Below are positions 21,943-35,782 of a stretch of DNA of 64,000 bases, one piece after another. The notes below the pieces were generated by a model. The model searched no databases and was not told the origin of the DNA. It was given only the letters and a program-made list of their open reading frames with translations. This DNA comes from Edwardsiella ictaluri ATCC 33202 (GTDB lineage: Bacteria; Pseudomonadota; Gammaproteobacteria; Enterobacterales; Enterobacteriaceae): the NCBI RefSeq assembly GCF_000264785.1, contig NZ_AFJI01000008.1, positions 1-64,000 on the forward strand, written 5' to 3'. Every line of letters starts with the position of its first letter. Position 1 is the first letter of the stretch. A program made the position numbers and the translations under genes.

Positions 21943-23484
21943 ATGCAACTGAATTCCACCGAAATCAGCGAACTGATCAAGCAGCGCATTGCTCAGTTCG
22001 ACGTGGTGAGCGAAGCTCACAACGAAGGTACAATCGTCTCAGTGAGCGACGGGATTATCCGCGTTCACGGTCTGGCGGACGTCATGCAGGGCGAAATGAT
22101 CGCGCTGCCGGGTAACCGCTACGCTATCGCACTGAACCTGGAGCGCGACTCTGTGGGTGCGGTAGTTATGGGGCCCTACGCTGACCTTGCCGAAGGCATG
22201 AAGGTCAAGTGTACCGGCCGTATTCTGGAAGTTCCGGTAGGCCGTGGTTTGCTGGGCCGCGTGGTGAACACCCTGGGTGAGCCGATCGACGGTAAAGGTC
22301 CGGTCGAGCACGACGGGTTCTCCGCTGTTGAAGCCATCGCCCCGGGCGTTATCGAACGTCAGTCTGTCGATCAGCCGGTACAGACGGGCTATAAGTCCGT
22401 GGATGCCATGATCCCTATCGGTCGCGGTCAGCGTGAGCTTGTCATCGGCGACCGTCAGACCGGTAAAACCGCGCTGGCCGTCGATGCCATTATCAACCAG
22501 CGTGACTCCGGCATTAAGTGTATCTATGTCGCCGTAGGTCAGAAGGCTTCTACCATTGCTAACGTGGTGCGTAAGCTGGAAGAGCACGGCGCGCTGGCTA
22601 ACACCATTGTCGTCGTGGCCTCGGCCTCAGAATCCGCCGCCCTGCAGTACCTGGCGCCGTACGCCGGCTGTGCGATGGGGGAATATTTCCGAGATCGCGG
22701 TGAAGACGCGCTGATCATCTATGATGACTTGTCCAAGCAAGCGGTCGCTTATCGCCAAATATCCCTGCTGCTCCGTCGCCCGCCAGGTCGTGAAGCATTT
22801 CCGGGTGACGTATTTTACCTCCACTCCCGTCTGCTGGAGCGTGCAGCGCGCGTTAACGCTGAGTACGTCGAGACCTTCACCAAGGGTGAGGTCAAGGGTA
22901 AGACGGGTTCACTGACGGCGCTGCCGATCATTGAAACCCAGGCTGGTGACGTTTCCGCGTTCGTTCCGACCAACGTAATCTCGATTACCGATGGTCAGAT
23001 CTTCCTGGAATCTAACCTGTTTAACGCCGGTATCCGCCCTGCGGTAAACCCGGGGATCTCCGTATCCCGTGTGGGTGGCGCGGCGCAGACCAAGATCATG
23101 AAGAAACTGTCCGGCGGTATCCGTACCGCTCTGGCGCAGTACCGTGAACTGGCGGCGTTTTCTCAGTTTGCCTCTGATCTGGACGATGCGACCCGGAAAC
23201 AGCTGAGCCACGGCCAGAAGGTGACTGAGCTGCTCAAGCAGAAACAGTATGCGCCGATGTCTGTCGCTACGCAGTCGCTGGTGCTGTTCGCCGCTGAGCG
23301 TGGCTACCTGGAAGATGTCGAGCTGGCGAAGGTTGGCGGCTTCGAAGCGGCGCTGATGGCTTACGTTGATCGCGAGCACGCTGACCTGATGCAACAAATC
23401 AACCAGACCGGTGCTTATAACGACGAGATCGAAGGCAAGCTGAAAGGCATTCTCGATACCTTCAAAGCAACCCAGTCCTGGTAA
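21943..23484 (+). CDS. atpA: ATP synthase F1 subunit alpha
   Basis: A 513-residue non-catalytic nucleotide-binding subunit, the length of E. coli AtpA. The P-loop GDRQTGKT is at residues 169-176. The arginine-finger region ([10 protein letters not shown]) and C-terminal helical domain are intact. Twelve bases separate it from atpH. Confidence 0.99.
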   Translation: MQLNSTEISELIKQRIAQFDVVSEAHNEGTIVSVSDGIIRVHGLADVMQGEMIALPGNRYAIALNLERDSVGAVVMGPYADLAEGMKVKCTGRILEVPVGRGLLGRVVNTLGEPIDGKGPVEHDGFSAVEAIAPGVIERQSVDQPVQTGYKSVDAMIPIGRGQRELVIGDRQTGKTALAVDAIINQRDSGIKCIYVAVGQKASTIANVVRKLEEHGALANTIVVVASASESAALQYLAPYAGCAMGEYFRDRGEDALIIYDDLSKQAVAYRQISLLLRRPPGREAFPGDVFYLHSRLLERAARVNAEYVETFTKGEVKGKTGSLTALPIIETQAGDVSAFVPTNVISITDGQIFLESNLFNAGIRPAVNPGISVSRVGGAAQTKIMKKLSGGIRTALAQYRELAAFSQFASDLDDATRKQLSHGQKVTELLKQKQYAPMSVATQSLVLFAAERGYLEDVELAKVGGFEAALMAYVDREHADLMQQINQTGAYNDEIEGKLKGILDTFKATQSW

Positions 23485-23546
23485 TAGCCTTACGGCCTGC
23501 CGGCAGTAATACGGTGGGCCGTAAAAGGTTTTGAGGAGAAGCAGAG

Positions 23547-24410
23547 ATGGCCGGCGCGAAAGAGATACGTAGCAAGATCGCCAGCGTGCAAAACACGCAA
23601 AAGATCACGAAAGCGATGGAGATGGTCGCCGCCTCCAAAATGCGTAAAACGCAGGATCGCATGGCGGCCAGCCGTCCCTATGCAGAAACCATGCGCAAAG
23701 TGATTGGTCACCTTGCGCTGGGGAATCTGGAATACAAACACCCGTACCTGGAAGAGCGCGATATTAAACGTGTGGGGTATCTGGTGGTTTCTACCGACCG
23801 TGGTCTGTGCGGTGGCCTGAACATTAACCTGTTCAAGAAGCTGCTGACAGAGATGAAAGAGTGGAACCAGAAGGGCGTGGATATCGATCTCGCGCTGATC
23901 GGCTCCAAGGCAGTCTCTTTCTTTGGGTCCGTGGGCGGCAACGTTGTCGCTCAGGTCACCGGCATGGGAGATAACCCCTCCCTGTCCGAGCTGATCGGTC
24001 CGGTGAAGGTGATGCTGCAGGCCTATGATGAAGGCCGTCTGGATCGCCTGTATGTGGTGAGCAACAAGTTCATCAACACCATGTCCCAAGAACCACAGGT
24101 CATTCAGCTGTTACCGCTGCCCAAGGCAGATGATGCGGAGCTGAAACGGAAATCATGGGATTACCTGTATGAACCGGATCCGAAGGCGCTGCTGGATACC
24201 CTGCTGCGTCGCTATGTGGAATCGCAGGTTTATCAGGGCGTCGTGGAAAACCTGGCCAGTGAGCAGGCCGCACGAATGGTTGCTATGAAGGCGGCAACTG
24301 ACAACGGCGGCAACCTGATCAAAGAGCTGCAGTTGGTCTACAACAAGGCTCGTCAGGCCAGCATCACCCAGGAGCTCACCGAGATCGTCTCGGGCGCTGC
24401 TGCGGTTTAA
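23547..24410 (+). CDS. atpG: ATP synthase F1 subunit gamma
   Basis: The 287-residue central rotor shaft. The N-terminal and C-terminal helices that form the asymmetric coiled coil are visible: [19 protein letters not shown] at the start and [20 protein letters not shown] at the end. The conserved middle [10 protein letters not shown] is present. It lies between atpA and atpD in standard order. Confidence 0.99.
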   Translation: MAGAKEIRSKIASVQNTQKITKAMEMVAASKMRKTQDRMAASRPYAETMRKVIGHLALGNLEYKHPYLEERDIKRVGYLVVSTDRGLCGGLNINLFKKLLTEMKEWNQKGVDIDLALIGSKAVSFFGSVGGNVVAQVTGMGDNPSLSELIGPVKVMLQAYDEGRLDRLYVVSNKFINTMSQEPQVIQLLPLPKADDAELKRKSWDYLYEPDPKALLDTLLRRYVESQVYQGVVENLASEQAARMVAMKAATDNGGNLIKELQLVYNKARQASITQELTEIVSGAAAV

Positions 24411-24417
24411 GAGCTAG

Positions 24418-25827
<1,410 letters not shown>

Positions 25828-25846
25828 CGCCTGATAGGAGGGTGAT

Positions 25847-26266
25847 ATGGCTATGACTTTCCATCTGGATGTGGTCAGCGCGGAGCGTCAGATGTTCTCC
25901 GGGCTGGTGCAGAAAATCCAGGTGACGGGTAGTGAAGGTGAGCTGGGTATCTACCCGGGGCACGCTCCGCTGCTTACTGCCATTAAGCCTGGCATGGTGC
26001 GTATCGTTAAACAGCACGGAGAGGAGGAGTTTATCTACCTTTCCGGCGGCATCCTTGAGGTGCAGTCCAGCGCGGTTACCGTACTGGCCGATACCGCTAT
26101 CCGTGGTCAGGACCTCGACGAGGCGCGTGCGATGGAGTCGAAGCGTAAAGCAGAAGAACACATCCGCAGCTCGCACGGCGACGTTGACTATGCTCAGGCA
26201 TCTGCAGAGCTGGCCAAGGCGATTGCCAAACTGCGCGTAATCGAATTGACCAAAAAAATGATGTAA
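25847..26266 (+). CDS. atpC: ATP synthase F1 subunit epsilon
   Basis: A 139-residue subunit that couples the rotor to the c-ring and inhibits ATPase activity. The N-terminal beta-sandwich ([19 protein letters not shown]) and the two C-terminal helices of the inhibitory arm are complete. It is the last gene of the operon and is followed by a strong terminator. Confidence 0.98.
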   Translation: MAMTFHLDVVSAERQMFSGLVQKIQVTGSEGELGIYPGHAPLLTAIKPGMVRIVKQHGEEEFIYLSGGILEVQSSAVTVLADTAIRGQDLDEARAMESKRKAEEHIRSSHGDVDYAQASAELAKAIAKLRVIELTKKMM

Positions 26267-26278
26267 GCAGACGACGGT

Positions 26279-26311
26279 AAAAAACCTCTCCCCGGCGGAG
26301 AGGTTTTTTTT
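26279..26311 (+). terminator. Terminator of the atp operon
   Basis: Stem CCTCTCC (26285-26291) and GGAGAGG (26297-26303) followed by eight T residues, with an A run on the other side. It closes the atp operon 18 bases past the atpC stop. The next 230 bases up to glmU hold no recognisable gene and presumably carry the glmU promoter. Confidence 0.9.
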
Positions 26312-26544
26312 ATCGTTAAAAAAAAGCGCTCTCCCTGGATATTCGCTGCGCAATTGTTGGGCTAATCGCACGAAAAAGCGTATTGGCGAAGAGAGTGTTT
26401 GCCCCCCTCCTGCCAAGTTATCTATCATCATCCTATCCCCGCAGTACATCTGACCTGCGCGCGTTTTGAGTAGAGAAATATGTAGTAATCCCGCCACTGA
26501 ACGGGTTTACTTTACCCCATCAATTTGAATGGATCAGATTGCTT

Positions 26545-27915
26545 ATGTCGACATCTCCATTAAGCGTGGTCATCCTTGCCGCCGGTAAAGGAACCCGCAT
26601 GTATTCCGATCTTCCTAAGGTGTTGCATCCGCTGGCAGGTAAGCCGATGGTGCAGCATGTTATTGATAGCGCGCTGACGCTGGGCGCCCGTCAGGTACAT
26701 CTGGTATATGGACACGGCGGTGATCTGCTGAAGGCCCATCTGTCTGGCCAGCCGCTGAACTGGGTGCTGCAGGCTCAGCAGCTGGGCACCGGCCATGCCA
26801 TGCAGCAGGCGGCGCCTGATTTTTCCGACGATGAAGATATCCTGATGCTGTACGGCGATGTGCCGCTGATTTCGGCCGCGACGTTGCAGCGCCTGATCGC
26901 GGCGAAGCCCCAGGGGGGAATCGGTCTACTGACGGTAAAACTGGACGATCCGAGCGGCTATGGCCGCATTGTGCGTCATCACGACCGCGTAGTGGGGATC
27001 GTCGAACATAAGGATGCCAGCGAAGCGCAGCGTCGTATCAATGAGATCAACACCGGCATTCTGGTGGCCAACGGCGTGGATCTGAAGCGCTGGCTGGCCC
27101 GTCTGGATAACAACAATGCTCAGGGTGAGTTCTATATTACCGATATTATCGCCATGGCCCATCAGGAAGGGAGGCAGATTGCGGCAGTACATCCCGAACG
27201 CCTGAGCGAGGTGGAGGGGGTTAACAACCGCCTGCAGCTTTCCGCCCTGGAACGGGCCTATCAGCAGCAGCAGGCGCAGCGTTTGCTGCTGGCTGGCGTA
27301 ATGCTAACCGATCCGGCCCGCTTCGATCTGCGCGGAGAGCTGGTACACGGACGCGATGTGGTGATCGATACCAACGTGATTATCGAAGGCAAAGTGACGC
27401 TGGGAAACCGGGTTCATATCGGCAGCGGCTGTGTGCTGAAAGATTGCCAGATCGCCGATGATAGTGTGATTAGTCCCTATACGGTGATTGAGGGTGCCCG
27501 GCTGGCGCAGGCTTGTACCGTGGGGCCCTTTGCCCGTCTGCGCCCCGGCGCCTGCCTCGATGCGGAGGCGCACGTGGGTAACTTTGTTGAAATGAAGAAG
27601 GCGCACCTGGGGCGCGGCTCTAAGGCGGGTCATCTGAGTTATCTGGGTGATGCGGAGATCGGCGCAGGGGTGAATATCGGCGCAGGGACTATTACCTGTA
27701 ACTATGATGGCGCCAATAAACACCAGACGGTGATCGGTGATGATGTCTTCGTTGGTTCAGACAGTCAGCTGGTGGCGCCGGTTACCGTTGGCCGTGGTGC
27801 GACGATCGCGGCCGGTACGACGGTCACCAAAAATGTGGGTGACGGAGAGCTGGTGCTCAGTCGGGTGAAACAGGTACAGCTCAGCGGCTGGGAGCGGCCG
27901 GTGAAGAAAAAATGA
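26545..27915 (+). CDS. glmU: Bifunctional UDP-GlcNAc pyrophosphorylase / GlcN-1-P acetyltransferase
   Basis: Makes UDP-N-acetylglucosamine for peptidoglycan and lipopolysaccharide. I start at the ATG at 26545, giving 456 residues as in E. coli; a TTG six bases earlier is also possible. The N-terminal uridyltransferase domain begins [19 protein letters not shown]. The C-terminal left-handed beta-helix acetyltransferase holds repeated hexapeptides and ends in PVKKK. It is followed by glmS, the earlier enzyme of the same pathway. Confidence 0.97.
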   Translation: MSTSPLSVVILAAGKGTRMYSDLPKVLHPLAGKPMVQHVIDSALTLGARQVHLVYGHGGDLLKAHLSGQPLNWVLQAQQLGTGHAMQQAAPDFSDDEDILMLYGDVPLISAATLQRLIAAKPQGGIGLLTVKLDDPSGYGRIVRHHDRVVGIVEHKDASEAQRRINEINTGILVANGVDLKRWLARLDNNNAQGEFYITDIIAMAHQEGRQIAAVHPERLSEVEGVNNRLQLSALERAYQQQQAQRLLLAGVMLTDPARFDLRGELVHGRDVVIDTNVIIEGKVTLGNRVHIGSGCVLKDCQIADDSVISPYTVIEGARLAQACTVGPFARLRPGACLDAEAHVGNFVEMKKAHLGRGSKAGHLSYLGDAEIGAGVNIGAGTITCNYDGANKHQTVIGDDVFVGSDSQLVAPVTVGRGATIAAGTTVTKNVGDGELVLSRVKQVQLSGWERPVKKK

Positions 27916-27922
27916 TCGCGAT

Positions 27923-28011
27923 CGCTGCAGCCTGACGGCTGCAGCGGTTTTTCCCTGTGCCCCGACGAGGGACACAGGGAAAAAAATAATAAAGATCCCG
28001 CTAAAGGGATC
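27923..28011. other. Three inverted repeats between glmU and glmS
   Basis: Hairpin 1: ten-base arms at 27923-27932 and 27937-27946, followed by GTTTTT, a good rho-independent terminator. Hairpin 2: twelve-base arms at 27948-27959 and 27973-27984; its left arm includes the T-tract of hairpin 1, so the two cannot both be fully used. Hairpin 3: GATCCC and GGGATC at 27994-28011. They could set the ratio of glmU to glmS mRNA. Confidence 0.7.
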
Positions 28012-28085
28012 AGCCCCACTCTCTACAAGGCTCGGGGCAGCGGCGCACAGCGCCGTTTATCAATCAGATCGATACGGGCATCGAC

Positions 28086-28103
28086 AAACCGCTGTGGCGG
28101 TTT
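28086..28103 (+). promoter_or_regulatory. Hairpin in the glmS leader just before its ribosome site
   Basis: AAACCGC-TGTG-GCGGTTT forms a seven-base-pair stem ending about 6 bases before the AGGAAG ribosome site of glmS. In E. coli the glmS leader folds and is opened by the small RNA GlmZ. Whether this hairpin plays that part here is an inference. Confidence 0.4.
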
Positions 28104-28123
28104 GGCTATAGGAAGAAAACCTT

Positions 28124-29953
28124 ATGTGTGGAATTGTTGGCGCGGTAGCGCAGCGAGATGTGGCAGAGATCCTGCTGGAAGGGTTACGTCGTCTGGAGTA
28201 CCGAGGCTATGACTCTGCAGGTCTGGCAGTCGTGGACGCGCAGGGACATATGCAGCGTCTACGTCGTGTAGGCAAGGTCAATGCTTTAAACGACGCGGTT
28301 GCCCTGTCGCCAATGGTCGGCGGCACCGGTATTGCCCACACCCGCTGGGCAACCCATGGTGAACCGAGTGAACAGAATGCGCATCCCCATGTATCCGGCC
28401 ACATCAGCGTGGTGCACAACGGTATTATCGAAAACCACGAGACGCTGCGCGCACAGCTGATTGAGCGCGGCTACCGTTTTACCTCCGAGACGGATACGGA
28501 GGTGATTGCGCACCTGGTAAACTGGGAACAACGCCAGGGAGGATCCCTGCTGGAGGTCGTTAAGCGGGTCATCCCGCAGCTGCGCGGCGCATATGGTACG
28601 GTAGTGATGGACAGCCAGCACCCAGGAGTGCTGGTCTGTGCTCGCTCAGGTAGCCCGCTGGTGATTGGCCGAGGAATGGGGGAGAACTTTCTGGCCTCCG
28701 ATCAGCTGGCGCTGCTGCCGGTCACCCGCCGCTTTATCTTCCTGGAAGAGGGGGATATTGCCGAGCTAACCCGCCACAGCGTGACCATCTTTGACGCCAC
28801 CGGTGCACCGGCGGCACGTGCCGAAGTCGAATCCAACGTGCAGTATGATGCCGGTGATAAGGGTGACTATCGCCACTACATGCAGAAAGAGATTTACGAA
28901 CAGCCGCAGGCGATCAAAAACACCCTTGAGGGGCGCTTTAGCCACGGTCAAATCGATCTGCAGGAGCTGGGCGAGGCCGGAGAGCGCCTGCTGTCGCAGG
29001 TTGAGCATATCCAAATTATCGCCTGCGGAACGTCATACCACTCCGGTATGGTTGCCCGCTATTGGTTTGAGGCGCTGGCCGGCGTTCCCTGCGATGTAGA
29101 GATCGCCTCTGAATTCCGCTACCGTAAGTCAGCCGTGCGTAAAAACAGCTTGATAATAACGCTGTCTCAGTCAGGTGAAACGGCCGATACGCTGGCGGCG
29201 TTGCGCCTGTCCAAAGAGATTGGCTACCTGGGGTCGCTGGCAATTTGTAACGTAGCCAGCTCCTCGCTGGTGCGCGAGTCCGACTTAGCGCTGATGACCC
29301 GCGCCGGCACTGAAATCGGCGTTGCGTCAACCAAGGCCTTCACTACTCAGCTGACGGTATTGCTGATGCTGGTGGCGCGTATTGGTCGTCTACACGCGAT
29401 GTCAGTGGAGGCGGAGCAGGAGATTGTCCATGCCCTGCAGGCGTTACCGAACCGTATTGAGCAGATGCTTTCGCTGGATCGCAGCATTGAAGCGCTGGCC
29501 GAAGATTTTCTGGATAAGCACCACGCGCTGTTTTTAGGGCGCGGCGATCAGTATCCGATCGCGATGGAAGGGGCGCTGAAGCTGAAGGAGATCTCCTATA
29601 TCCATGCCGAGGCCTACGCCGCCGGTGAGCTGAAGCATGGTCCACTGGCGCTGATCGACTCCGATATGCCAGTGGTGGTGGTGGCGCCGAATAATGAGCT
29701 GCTGGAGAAGTTAAAATCCAATATTGAAGAGGTGCGTGCCCGCGGCGGTCTGCTGTACGTTTTCGCTGCCCAGAGCGCCGGGTTTAGCAAAAGTGAAGGG
29801 ATGCGTATTATCGCTCTGCCACACGTAGAAGAGGTGATTGCACCGATTTTCTATACGGTGCCGCTGCAGCTGCTCTCCTATCATGTCGCCCTGATCAAGG
29901 GGACCGACGTCGATCAGCCGCGTAACCTGGCTAAGTCGGTTACCGTAGAATAA
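28124..29953 (+). CDS. glmS: Glutamine-fructose-6-phosphate aminotransferase
   Basis: A 609-residue enzyme making glucosamine 6-phosphate, the first step toward UDP-GlcNAc. After Met removal the N-terminal nucleophile Cys (MCGIVGAV) starts the glutaminase domain. Two SIS isomerase domains follow ([36 protein letters not shown]). The conserved C-terminus [11 protein letters not shown] is the site recognised by TnsD of Tn7-type transposons, which insert just downstream. Confidence 0.98.
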   Translation: MCGIVGAVAQRDVAEILLEGLRRLEYRGYDSAGLAVVDAQGHMQRLRRVGKVNALNDAVALSPMVGGTGIAHTRWATHGEPSEQNAHPHVSGHISVVHNGIIENHETLRAQLIERGYRFTSETDTEVIAHLVNWEQRQGGSLLEVVKRVIPQLRGAYGTVVMDSQHPGVLVCARSGSPLVIGRGMGENFLASDQLALLPVTRRFIFLEEGDIAELTRHSVTIFDATGAPAARAEVESNVQYDAGDKGDYRHYMQKEIYEQPQAIKNTLEGRFSHGQIDLQELGEAGERLLSQVEHIQIIACGTSYHSGMVARYWFEALAGVPCDVEIASEFRYRKSAVRKNSLIITLSQSGETADTLAALRLSKEIGYLGSLAICNVASSSLVRESDLALMTRAGTEIGVASTKAFTTQLTVLLMLVARIGRLHAMSVEAEQEIVHALQALPNRIEQMLSLDRSIEALAEDFLDKHHALFLGRGDQYPIAMEGALKLKEISYIHAEAYAAGELKHGPLALIDSDMPVVVVAPNNELLEKLKSNIEEVRARGGLLYVFAAQSAGFSKSEGMRIIALPHVEEVIAPIFYTVPLQLLSYHVALIKGTDVDQPRNLAKSVTVE

Positions 29954-29973
29954 AGCGCGATCGTGAGATATCA

Positions 29974-29999
29974 GGGGATGCCTCGGCATCCCCTTTTTA
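29974..29999 (+). terminator. Terminator of glmS
   Basis: Perfect stem GGGGATGCC-TC-GGCATCCCC followed by TTTTTA, 20 bases past the glmS stop. This is about where attTn7 insertions occur in other enterobacteria; the hairpin is intact here. Confidence 0.9.
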
Positions 30000-30010
30000 T
30001 TGAGTAACGA

Positions 30011-30847
30011 TTAGCGAGAAAGGGTGGACGATAAATAGCGTAGCCACCATAGCGGCCTCCACCAGCGTTTTTCTGCTGGCAGCGTCGTTGGAAATACACT
30101 GTGGCGGTAGATAATCTTCCATTCAAAATTAAGGAAAATGCGGCTATGGCCATATTCATCACCATATGTTTCGCACTCTTTTCGCTTTTGTAAGTCGACA
30201 GGCGTATTGGCTGATAAATCGCGACTCAGGCTATGATAGCTTTTTTCACGATCGAGCACTCTCTCGTGGCAAATAATTTTTTTTGGCAGATATTTTTGTC
30301 GAGAACCATGATATTTATGATATTTAACAAAGCGGTAATCCTCTGCGCCGTAGTTACCGGCAAACTCTTCATCATAGCCAAAGTGGCGAAAGAAACGCGC
30401 TCGCGACATAAAAAATAGATTAGAATGGCCTTTATACAATCCACGTTCAGGGCTTTCTCTATATATTTTATAGAAGTTACGCCCGGGATTTCTCGCATCG
30501 ATCAGGTATTCAAAGGTTTTGGCCGGCAGTTCGTGATCCAAATCGGTCAGCAAAATTTTATCAGACTTTGCATAGGTAACCCCCAGGTTACGTGCGCCGG
30601 CCTGATTCCATTTAATATCCTCAGTTATCTTTAACCAGGTAATATTTAAGTCAAAACTGCCAATGTCGTAGGTTACCGGGGAGCCATCATCGACAATAAT
30701 AAACTCCACCGCGCTGCGGATGGATAACGGTAAATTTTCATACTTTCGCAGCAGTGAAAAGACAGATTCAATACTTTTCTGATTACAATAAAAGTGTGTC
30801 ACATAAGACAGTTTAATATGTTGTTTGTCATTGTCTTGGTGGATCAT
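30011..30847 (-). CDS. Putative GT-A-fold (family 2-like) glycosyltransferase
   Basis: A 278-residue soluble protein that I recognise only at fold level. Nucleotide-sugar-binding motifs are clear: IVDDGS at 51-56, NQAGARNLG at 81-89 and the metal-binding DxD-type TDLDHE at 101-106. The segment GYDEEFAGNYGAEDYRF (157-173) resembles the acceptor and catalytic acidic motif of family 2 and galactosyltransferase-like enzymes. A basic, aromatic C-terminus (KRWWRPLWWLRYL, 260-272) may touch the membrane. The gene is visibly richer in A/T than both neighbours, stands alone between glmS and pstS where E. coli has none, and is probably acquired. Substrate and target (LPS, capsule or protein) are unknown. 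Confidence 0.75.
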   Translation of the reverse strand: MIHQDNDKQHIKLSYVTHFYCNQKSIESVFSLLRKYENLPLSIRSAVEFIIVDDGSPVTYDIGSFDLNITWLKITEDIKWNQAGARNLGVTYAKSDKILLTDLDHELPAKTFEYLIDARNPGRNFYKIYRESPERGLYKGHSNLFFMSRARFFRHFGYDEEFAGNYGAEDYRFVKYHKYHGSRQKYLPKKIICHERVLDREKSYHSLSRDLSANTPVDLQKRKECETYGDEYGHSRIFLNFEWKIIYRHSVFPTTLPAEKRWWRPLWWLRYLSSTLSR

Positions 30848-31086
30848 TTAACGGTTATCCTGTGAGCATAGCCATGAGGTGAGCGATTTTGCCCATTATC
30901 ACATGGATAGTAGTTAATATCACCAACGATAGTAATATGTATTTGTTGTATATCGTAATTTTTAATATATCGTCAGACGCGATTTATCTGATGACGCTGC
31001 GTTTTCTGCTGGCCGTCGCGCAGATGACCGCTGCGCTGCCGACGGAACCCGCGGCCTATCGTGCGGCGTACGCCCTGGCTACCGAG
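30848..31086. other. Upstream gap of the glycosyltransferase with a sharp base-composition change
   Basis: Bases 30848 to about 30985 are AT-rich like the glycosyltransferase. From about 30990 the sequence turns GC-rich. A short open stretch at 30991-31098 (MTLRFLLAVAQM onward) has core-like codon use, but no ribosome site or homologue I know. I make no gene call. The AT-rich part presumably carries the promoter of the glycosyltransferase gene. Confidence 0.5.
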
Positions 31087-31137
31087 TTGTCATAAAACTG
31101 TCATAATCCATACATTTTACTGTCATTAAACTGCCTT
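31087..31137 (+). promoter_or_regulatory. Two Pho boxes of the pstS promoter
   Basis: TTGTCAT-AAAA-CTGTCAT (31087-31104) and CTGTCAT-TAAA-CTGCCTT (31120-31137) match the PhoB-binding consensus of two CTGTCAT repeats spaced by four bases. As in E. coli pstS they replace the -35 region; a -10-like TTATTT follows near 31136. The operon is therefore expected to be induced by phosphate starvation through PhoB. Confidence 0.85.
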
Positions 31138-31209
31138 ATTTTGCTACCTGCACCATAGTTGAGCCGATCGTTCATACGTTACGATGAATAACACTTCCCA
31201 GGAGGGAAT

Positions 31210-32250
31210 ATGAAACTGATGCGTACCACTGTCGCCGGGATTGTCGCCGCGACCGTCTCCCTGAGCGCCATGTCTGCCTTTGCGGCGGAGAGCCTGACCG
31301 GTGCCGGTGCCACCTTCCCTGCGCCGGTTTACGCCAAGTGGGCAGACTCCTATCAGAAAGAGACCGGTAATAAAGTAAATTATCAAGGCATTGGCTCCTC
31401 TGGCGGTGTGAAGCAGATCATTGCCAACACCGTTGATTTCGGTGCCTCCGATGCCCCTCTGAGCGAAGAAAAGCTGGCGGCGGACGGCCTATTTCAGTTC
31501 CCGACAGTTATCGGCGGCGTGGTGATGGCCGTTAACCTACCGGGCATTAAGTCCGGCGAGCTGACGCTGGACGGTGAAACGCTGGGTGATATCTACCTGG
31601 GTAAAATTAAGAAGTGGAACGACGCGGCAATTGCCAAGATGAACCCGGGGGTTAAGCTGCCGGATCAGGCGATTGCCGTTGTACGTCGCGCCGATGGCTC
31701 GGGCACCTCGTTTGTCTTTACCAGCTACCTGAACAAAGTTAACGCACAGTGGAAGAGTGACGTCGGTGCCGGCTCTACTGTTAACTGGCCTACAGGCTTG
31801 GGTGGTAAAGGCAACGATGGTGTTGCCGCCTTTGTACAGCGCCTGCCTGGCGCTATCGGCTACGTCGAGTATGCCTATGCCAAACAGAATAAGCTGGCCT
31901 ACACCAAGCTGATCTCCTCCGAGGGACAGGCGGTCAGTCCGACGGAGGCCAGCTTCAGCAATGCGGCGAAAGGCGCTGACTGGAGCGCGTCTTTTGCTCA
32001 GGATCTGACTAACCAGCCGGGCGATAACGTGTGGCCGATCACCTCGACCACCTTCATTCTGGTTCATCAGGCGCCCAGCAAACCCAAGCAAACGGCAGAG
32101 GTGCTGAAGTTCTTCGATTGGGCTTACAGTAAAGGTGCCAAACAGGCCAATGATCTGGACTATGCGACCCTGCCGACGTCGGTGGTGGAGCACATTCGTA
32201 CTGCCTGGAAAAGCAGCGTTAAGGACAGCGGCGGCAACGCGCTGTACTGA
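31210..32250 (+). CDS. pstS: Periplasmic phosphate-binding protein
   Basis: A 346-residue periplasmic protein with a Sec signal peptide ending in MSAFA (residue 25). The mature start [19 protein letters not shown] is the family hallmark, and phosphate-binding loops such as GSSGGVKQI and RADGSGTSF are present. Length equals E. coli PstS. It follows two Pho boxes and a GGAGGG ribosome site. Confidence 0.98.
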   Translation: MKLMRTTVAGIVAATVSLSAMSAFAAESLTGAGATFPAPVYAKWADSYQKETGNKVNYQGIGSSGGVKQIIANTVDFGASDAPLSEEKLAADGLFQFPTVIGGVVMAVNLPGIKSGELTLDGETLGDIYLGKIKKWNDAAIAKMNPGVKLPDQAIAVVRRADGSGTSFVFTSYLNKVNAQWKSDVGAGSTVNWPTGLGGKGNDGVAAFVQRLPGAIGYVEYAYAKQNKLAYTKLISSEGQAVSPTEASFSNAAKGADWSASFAQDLTNQPGDNVWPITSTTFILVHQAPSKPKQTAEVLKFFDWAYSKGAKQANDLDYATLPTSVVEHIRTAWKSSVKDSGGNALY

Positions 32251-32261
32251 TCGCTTTTTGG

Positions 32262-32285
32262 CACGCACCGCGCGGTGCGTGCCGT
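32262..32285 (+). other. Perfect 24-base palindrome between pstS and pstC
   Basis: Twelve-base arms (32262-32273 and 32274-32285) form a strong hairpin centred on GCGC, 12 bases past the pstS stop, with no T-tract. As with the rbsB hairpin, it probably protects the abundant binding-protein mRNA rather than ending transcription. Confidence 0.6.
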
Positions 32286-32312
32286 ACCGTGACCGTTTAA
32301 GAAGAGATACGC

Positions 32313-33284
32313 ATGGCTGATTCGCCGTTGTCTAATAAACAGCCGATGATAAAAGCGCCGAGTAAGCTTGGTGATGTCGTTTTTGGGGCGTTGGTTAAAC
32401 TGGCGGCCCTGATTACGCTATTGCTGCTGGGGGGGATCATCGTTTCGCTGATCGTCGCCGCGCTGCCCAGCATGGAGAAGTTTGGCTTTGCCTTCCTGTG
32501 GAGTAAAGAGTGGGATGCACCCGCGGAGCAGTTTGGCGCGATGGTGCCTATCTACGGCACGCTGGTTACCTCCCTTATCGCGCTGATCATCGCCGTTCCG
32601 GTCAGCTTCGGTATTGCCCTGTTTCTGACGGAGCTGGCGCCGGGATGGCTACGTCGCCCGCTAGGGGTAGCTATTGAGCTACTGGCGGCGATCCCCAGTA
32701 TTGTTTACGGTATGTGGGGGCTGTTTATCTTTGCCCCGCTGTTTGCCGAGTATTTTCAGACGCCGGTGAGCAACGTGCTCTCCGGTATTCCCATCGTCGG
32801 TACCCTATTTTCCGGTCCAGCGTTCGGTATCGGTATCTTGGCCGCGGGGGTGATCCTGGCGATCATGATCATTCCCTATATTGCGGCGGTGATGCGCGAT
32901 GTGTTTGAGCAGACGCCGGTCATGATGAAAGAGTCTGCCTATGGCATTGGCTGTACCACCTGGGAGGTGATTTGGCGTATCGTCCTGCCGTTCACTAAAA
33001 ATGGGGTGATCGGAGGCGTTATGCTGGGGTTGGGACGCGCGCTGGGGGAGACCATGGCGGTCACTTTTGTCATCGGTAATACCTACCAGCTCGACAGCTT
33101 TTCACTGTATATGCCGGGTAACAGTATTACCTCAGCGCTGGCCAATGAGTTTGCCGAGGCGGAGTCCGGTCTGCATACCGCGGCGCTGATGGAGCTTGGG
33201 CTGATTCTGTTTGTGATCACCTTCATCGTGCTGGCGCTGTCCAAGCTGATGGTTCTGCGTCTGGCGAAGAACGAGGGACGTTAA
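32313..33284 (+). CDS. pstC: Phosphate ABC transporter permease PstC
   Basis: A 323-residue inner-membrane permease (E. coli 319) with six transmembrane segments. The EAA-type loop that contacts Pst[22 protein letters not shown], lies near residues 207-227. It pairs with PstA. The start is preceded by an AAGAAGAGA ribosome site. Confidence 0.97.
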   Translation: MADSPLSNKQPMIKAPSKLGDVVFGALVKLAALITLLLLGGIIVSLIVAALPSMEKFGFAFLWSKEWDAPAEQFGAMVPIYGTLVTSLIALIIAVPVSFGIALFLTELAPGWLRRPLGVAIELLAAIPSIVYGMWGLFIFAPLFAEYFQTPVSNVLSGIPIVGTLFSGPAFGIGILAAGVILAIMIIPYIAAVMRDVFEQTPVMMKESAYGIGCTTWEVIWRIVLPFTKNGVIGGVMLGLGRALGETMAVTFVIGNTYQLDSFSLYMPGNSITSALANEFAEAESGLHTAALMELGLILFVITFIVLALSKLMVLRLAKNEGR

Positions 33285-33285
33285 T

Positions 33286-35000
<1,715 letters not shown>

Positions 35001-35019
35001 TGGTTTTTAGGAAGGGAAC

Positions 35020-35751
35020 ATGGATAATCTGAATTTAAACAAGCACACCTCCGGTCAGTTTAATGCCGAGCTTGAATATATCCGCACCCAGGTAATGAGC
35101 ATGGGCGGGCTGGTGGAGCAGCAGCTGACGGATGCGATCACCGCCATGCATAACCAGGATGCCGATCTGGCGCGTCGGGTGGTGGAAGGGGATGCCAAGG
35201 TCAACATGATGGAGATCGCCATCGATGAGGCCTGCGTTAAAATTATTGCCAAGCGTCAGCCTACCGCCAGCGATCTGCGCCTGGTGATGGCGATTATCAA
35301 AACGATCTCCGAGCTGGAGCGCATTGGTGACGTCGCGGATAAAATCTGCCGCACCGCGCTGGAGAAGTTCTCCCAGCAGCATCAGCCGCTGCTGGTTAGC
35401 CTGGAGTCCCTGGGGCGGCATACCGTACAGATGCTGCACGATGTGCTGGATGCCTTTGCGCGCATGGATCTGAATGAGGCCATTCGGATTTATCGGGAAG
35501 ATAAGAAGGTCGATCAGGAGTATGAAGGCATTGTGCGTCAGCTGATGACCTATATGATGGAGGACTCGCGTACCATTCCCAGCGTATTGACGGCGCTGTT
35601 CTGTGCCCGCTCTATCGAGCGCATCGGCGATCGCTGCCAGAATATCTGTGAGTTTATTTTCTACTATGTCAAAGGGCAGGATTTCCGCCATATCGGCGGT
35701 GATGATCTGGAGCAGCTGCTGACAGATCATAGGCGGACGGACGAGGCATAA
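35020..35751 (+). CDS. phoU: Phosphate regulon signalling protein PhoU
   Basis: A 243-residue cytoplasmic protein of two three-helix bundles, each with the metal-binding E/DxxxD-type repeats ([16 protein letters not shown] and [14 protein letters not shown]). It links Pst transporter state to the sensor kinase PhoR and limits Pho expression. It closes the operon, 19 bases after pstB. Confidence 0.97.
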   Translation: MDNLNLNKHTSGQFNAELEYIRTQVMSMGGLVEQQLTDAITAMHNQDADLARRVVEGDAKVNMMEIAIDEACVKIIAKRQPTASDLRLVMAIIKTISELERIGDVADKICRTALEKFSQQHQPLLVSLESLGRHTVQMLHDVLDAFARMDLNEAIRIYREDKKVDQEYEGIVRQLMTYMMEDSRTIPSVLTALFCARSIERIGDRCQNICEFIFYYVKGQDFRHIGGDDLEQLLTDHRRTDEA

Positions 35752-35782
35752 CCTCCTACGTCGCCGCGCGCTGAACCGTATC

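Noticed and set aside
29954-30010. Tn7 insertion at the glmS attachment site
   Set aside because: The glmS terminator is intact, and I see neither TGTGGGCGG-type ends nor tns genes nor a five-base duplication.
30889-31095. A 68-codon frame before pstS
   Set aside because: It spans the AT-rich to GC-rich junction with two different codon styles and lacks a ribosome site; only its GC-rich tail may be a remnant.
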